Positions 5,218 to 7,265 of a DNA stretch of 7,265 bases are shown one piece after another. The notes under the pieces were generated by a model. It was given only the letters and a program-made list of their open reading frames with translations. It was not told where the DNA came from and made no database searches. The position numbers were made by a program, and so were the translations under genes. Origin of the DNA: Eubacterium sp. UBA4343 (lineage in GTDB: Bacteria > Bacillota > Clostridia > Lachnospirales > Lachnospiraceae); assembly GCA_002394235.1 (NCBI GenBank), contig DGTF01000023.1:20255-27519 (forward strand), given 5' to 3'. Within the stretch, counting starts at the first letter, position 1. Each line of letters opens with the position of its first letter.

Positions 5218-6408
5218 ATGACAAATCAAAACGGAAGATTTGGTGAATTTGGAGGACAATATGTTCCGGAAACACTGATGAATGAACTGATTCATCTTGA
5301 GAAGGCTTACAACCATTACAAGAATGATCCGGAATTCGTGGCGGAACTGGATTCGCTGATGAAGAATTATGCGGGCCGTCCATCCCGCCTCTATTATGCG
5401 GAGAAAATGACGAAGGACCTCGGAGGAGCAAAGATCTATCTGAAAAGGGAAGATCTGAACCACACGGGAGCCCACAAGATCAACAACTGCCTGGGACAGG
5501 TGCTTCTCGCGAAGAAGATGGGAAAAACAAGGGTCATTGCAGAGACCGGAGCCGGACAGCACGGAGTGGCGACAGCTACCGTAGCCGCGCTGCTTGGCAT
5601 GGAGTGCGAGGTCTTCATGGGAGAGCTCGACTGCCAGAGGCAGAAGCTGAACGTCTACCGGATGGAACTTCTCGGTGCGAAGGTTCATCATGTAAAAAGC
5701 GGTTCCATGGTCCTGAAAGATGCTGTTAACGAAGCAATGCGCGAATGGGCAGGCCGCGTGGATGACACGCATTATGTGCTCGGGTCCTGCATGGGACCGC
5801 ATCCGTTCCCGACCATCGTCCGTGATTTCCAGTCGGTTATCTCAAAGGAAGCAAGGGAACAGATCCTCGAAAAGGAAGGACGACTTCCCGATGTCGTGAT
5901 GGCCTGCGTCGGCGGCGGGTCCAACGCAATCGGTGCCTTTTATAACTTTATTCCGGATAAGAGCGTCAGACTGATCGGCTGCGAGGCCGCAGGAAGAGGT
6001 GTGGACACAGGAGAAACGGCGGCTACCATGGCGGTTGGCAAGCTCGGCGTCTTCCACGGAATGAAATCATTGTTCTGCCAGAACGATTACGGACAGATCG
6101 ATAAGGTGTACTCGATTTCCGCAGGCCTGGATTATCCGGGAATCGGGCCGGAGCATGCGTATCTGAAAAGTATCGGACGTGCTGAATATGTTCCGGTGAC
6201 CGATGATGAGGCGGTGGATGCCTTTGAGTACCTCTCACGTACGGAGGGAATCATCCCTGCCGTTGAGAGTGCACACGCGGTGGCCCATGCGAGAAAGCTT
6301 GCTCCGACCATGGACAAGGATCAGATTATCATTATCTGCCTGTCCGGACGCGGTGACAAGGATGTGGCATCTATTGCAAAGTACAGAGGAGTGGATATCG
6401 ATGAGTAA
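5218..6408 (+). CDS. trpB: tryptophan synthase beta subunit (TrpB)
   Basis: The 396-residue PLP enzyme condenses indole, channelled from TrpA, with L-serine to give L-tryptophan, as part of the alpha2-beta2 complex. The start [15 protein letters not shown] is the canonical TrpB opening. The PLP lysine is Lys87 in HTGAHKIN, catalytic Glu109 sits in AETGAGQHG, the phosphate-binding GGGSN is at 232-236, and Ser376 in LSGRGDKD contacts the pyridine nitrogen. Numbering nearly matches the Salmonella enzyme, so there are no large insertions, and this is the ordinary TrpB1 type rather than the longer TrpB2. The ATG at 5218 has GGAGG (5208-5212) five bases upstream. The 3' end overlaps trpA by 8 nt, fitting coupled synthesis of the two subunits. 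Confidence 0.98.
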   Translation: MTNQNGRFGEFGGQYVPETLMNELIHLEKAYNHYKNDPEFVAELDSLMKNYAGRPSRLYYAEKMTKDLGGAKIYLKREDLNHTGAHKINNCLGQVLLAKKMGKTRVIAETGAGQHGVATATVAALLGMECEVFMGELDCQRQKLNVYRMELLGAKVHHVKSGSMVLKDAVNEAMREWAGRVDDTHYVLGSCMGPHPFPTIVRDFQSVISKEAREQILEKEGRLPDVVMACVGGGSNAIGAFYNFIPDKSVRLIGCEAAGRGVDTGETAATMAVGKLGVFHGMKSLFCQNDYGQIDKVYSISAGLDYPGIGPEHAYLKSIGRAEYVPVTDDEAVDAFEYLSRTEGIIPAVESAHAVAHARKLAPTMDKDQIIIICLSGRGDKDVASIAKYRGVDIDE

Positions 6409-7174
6409 AAAAATAACAGACGCATTTAAAAACGGTAAGGCATTCATCCCATTTATCACCGCAGGCGACCCATCCATCGAAAAAACGAAGGAATTTATCC
6501 TGACGATGGAAAAGGCAGGGGCAGATCTGATCGAAATCGGCATTCCGTTTTCGGATCCGATCGCGGAAGGTGTCGTGATACAGGAAGCGGATCTCCGTTC
6601 TCTGGAGGCAGGCACCACTACGGATACGGTCTTTGATATGGTGGCGGATCTGAGAAAGGAAACAGATATGCCTCTTGTATTCATGACATATCTGAATATT
6701 GTATTCTATTACGGATATGAGAGATTTTTTAACCGCTGTGAAGAGGTCGGAATCAGCGGAATCATCATCCCGGATATGCCATATGAAGAAAAGGGAGAGT
6801 GCGCGGATATCGCCGCGAAGCACGGCGTCGACGTGATTTCCATGATTGCTCCGACATCAGAGGAGAGAATCCGGACGATTGCCGGCGAGGCGCACGGCTT
6901 TATCTACGTTGTATCGTCCATGGGAGTCACCGGGGTAAGATCGAAGATCACGACAGATCTCGGTTCCATTCTCGGACACATCAAAGAGGTCACGGAGATT
7001 CCGGCGGCCATCGGGTTCGGAATCAATACGCCGGAGCAGGCGAAGGAAATGGCATCCATTGCGGACGGTGTCATTGTCGGGAGCGCAATTGTCAGGATTG
7101 TGGCAAAATATGGAAAAGATGCCGCACCATATATCTACAGCTATGTTAAAGGCATGAAGGATGCCATCCGCTGA
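6401..7174 (+). CDS. trpA: tryptophan synthase alpha subunit (TrpA)
   Basis: The 257-residue TIM-barrel subunit cleaves indole-3-glycerol phosphate to indole and glyceraldehyde 3-phosphate and feeds indole to Trp[11 protein letters not shown] (15-24), catalytic Glu45 in [10 protein letters not shown] (equivalent to Glu49 of the enteric enzyme), [10 protein letters not shown], the loop SSMGVTG (172-178), IGFGI (204-208) and VGSAIV (Gly227, Ser228) are all present. The second catalytic acid, Asp60 in the enteric enzyme, is Glu56 here (IAEGVVIQ rather than ADGPxIQ), and the following Pro is Val58. The Arg of the enteric SRAGVTG loop is Ser173. I believe Glu at this place is known in some Clostridia, so the enzyme is probably active. 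The ATG at 6401 lies within the end of trpB, with AGAGGAG at 6385-6391. A longer open frame back to 6203 only overlaps trpB and is not TrpA-like. Confidence 0.97.
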   Translation: MSKKITDAFKNGKAFIPFITAGDPSIEKTKEFILTMEKAGADLIEIGIPFSDPIAEGVVIQEADLRSLEAGTTTDTVFDMVADLRKETDMPLVFMTYLNIVFYYGYERFFNRCEEVGISGIIIPDMPYEEKGECADIAAKHGVDVISMIAPTSEERIRTIAGEAHGFIYVVSSMGVTGVRSKITTDLGSILGHIKEVTEIPAAIGFGINTPEQAKEMASIADGVIVGSAIVRIVAKYGKDAAPYIYSYVKGMKDAIR

Positions 7175-7190
7175 AAAAAATACATGATTT

Positions 7191-7239
7191 GAGCACTTAT
7201 GTGACGCGTATGTGGCACGTAGGTGCTCATATTTTTTTT
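7191..7239 (+). terminator. intrinsic terminator at the end of the trp operon
   Basis: GAGCACTTATGTG (7191-7203) pairs with CACGTAGGTGCTC (7216-7228) in a continuous 13-bp stem with two G-U pairs and a 12-nt loop. It is followed after ATA by eight T residues (7232-7239). It lies 16 nt past the trpA stop. An A-run just after the stop (7174-7180) faces the U-run, so some termination from the opposite strand is possible. The last 26 bases of the window contain nothing I recognise. Confidence 0.93.
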
Positions 7240-7265
7240 GTGCGAACAGTGAGCCGCAGCCGAAT

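Noticed and set aside
5083..5802. 239-codon open frame on the minus strand across the trpF-trpB spacer and trpB
   Set aside because: Opposite to a highly conserved trpB; the translation is rich in His, Cys and Phe as expected for an antisense shadow, and shows no recognised motif.
6203..6400. 66-codon upstream extension of the trpA frame
   Set aside because: It lies wholly within trpB in another frame, its sequence is not TrpA-like, and AGAGGAG at 6385-6391 supports ATG 6401.

Overview
The window is one continuous, plus-strand tryptophan biosynthesis operon in the order trpE-trpG-trpD-trpC-trpF-trpB-trpA. It carries all seven polypeptides needed to turn chorismate into L-tryptophan. None of the genes is fused (trpE/trpG and trpC/trpF are separate) and none is visibly broken. 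The gene order, the strong GGAGG-type ribosome sites, the moderate G+C and protein wording such as [15 protein letters not shown] in TrpD and SSMGVTG in TrpA suggest a Firmicute of the class Clostridia, probably Lachnospiraceae-like. This placement rests on recalled family patterns, not on a search.

Layout: 1-119 is the end of a leader with no recognisable T-box, Trp-rich leader peptide or promoter; the real control region probably lies upstream of the window. trpE (120-1589) overlaps trpG (1586-2185) by an ATGA. Spacers of 108, 99, 181 and 148 nt then separate trpG/trpD, trpD/trpC, trpC/trpF and trpF/trpB. trpB (5218-6408) overlaps trpA (6401-7174) by 8 nt. A strong intrinsic terminator (7191-7239) closes the operon and the last 26 bases hold nothing recognisable.

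How the genes work together: TrpE and TrpG form anthranilate synthase, TrpD adds the phosphoribosyl group, TrpF isomerises, TrpC closes the indole ring, and TrpA/TrpB form the tryptophan synthase complex. The two gene pairs whose products form stable complexes overlap, while every other junction is a long spacer.

The less ordinary content is in those spacers. Each holds its own imperfect direct repeats: 27 nt twice in trpG-trpD, about 12 nt twice in trpD-trpC, about 19 nt four times in trpC-trpF, and 27-36 nt three times in trpF-trpB, where the repeat runs into the trpF stop codon. The trpG-trpD spacer also has a ladder of NAG triplets mostly spaced 5 nt apart, like a TRAP-binding site. TrpF probably starts at a TTG and carries an in-frame 12-nt triplication. 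TrpA has Glu where the catalytic Asp60 of the enteric enzyme is expected. No new biological system is evident; the interest is in how this standard operon is wired.
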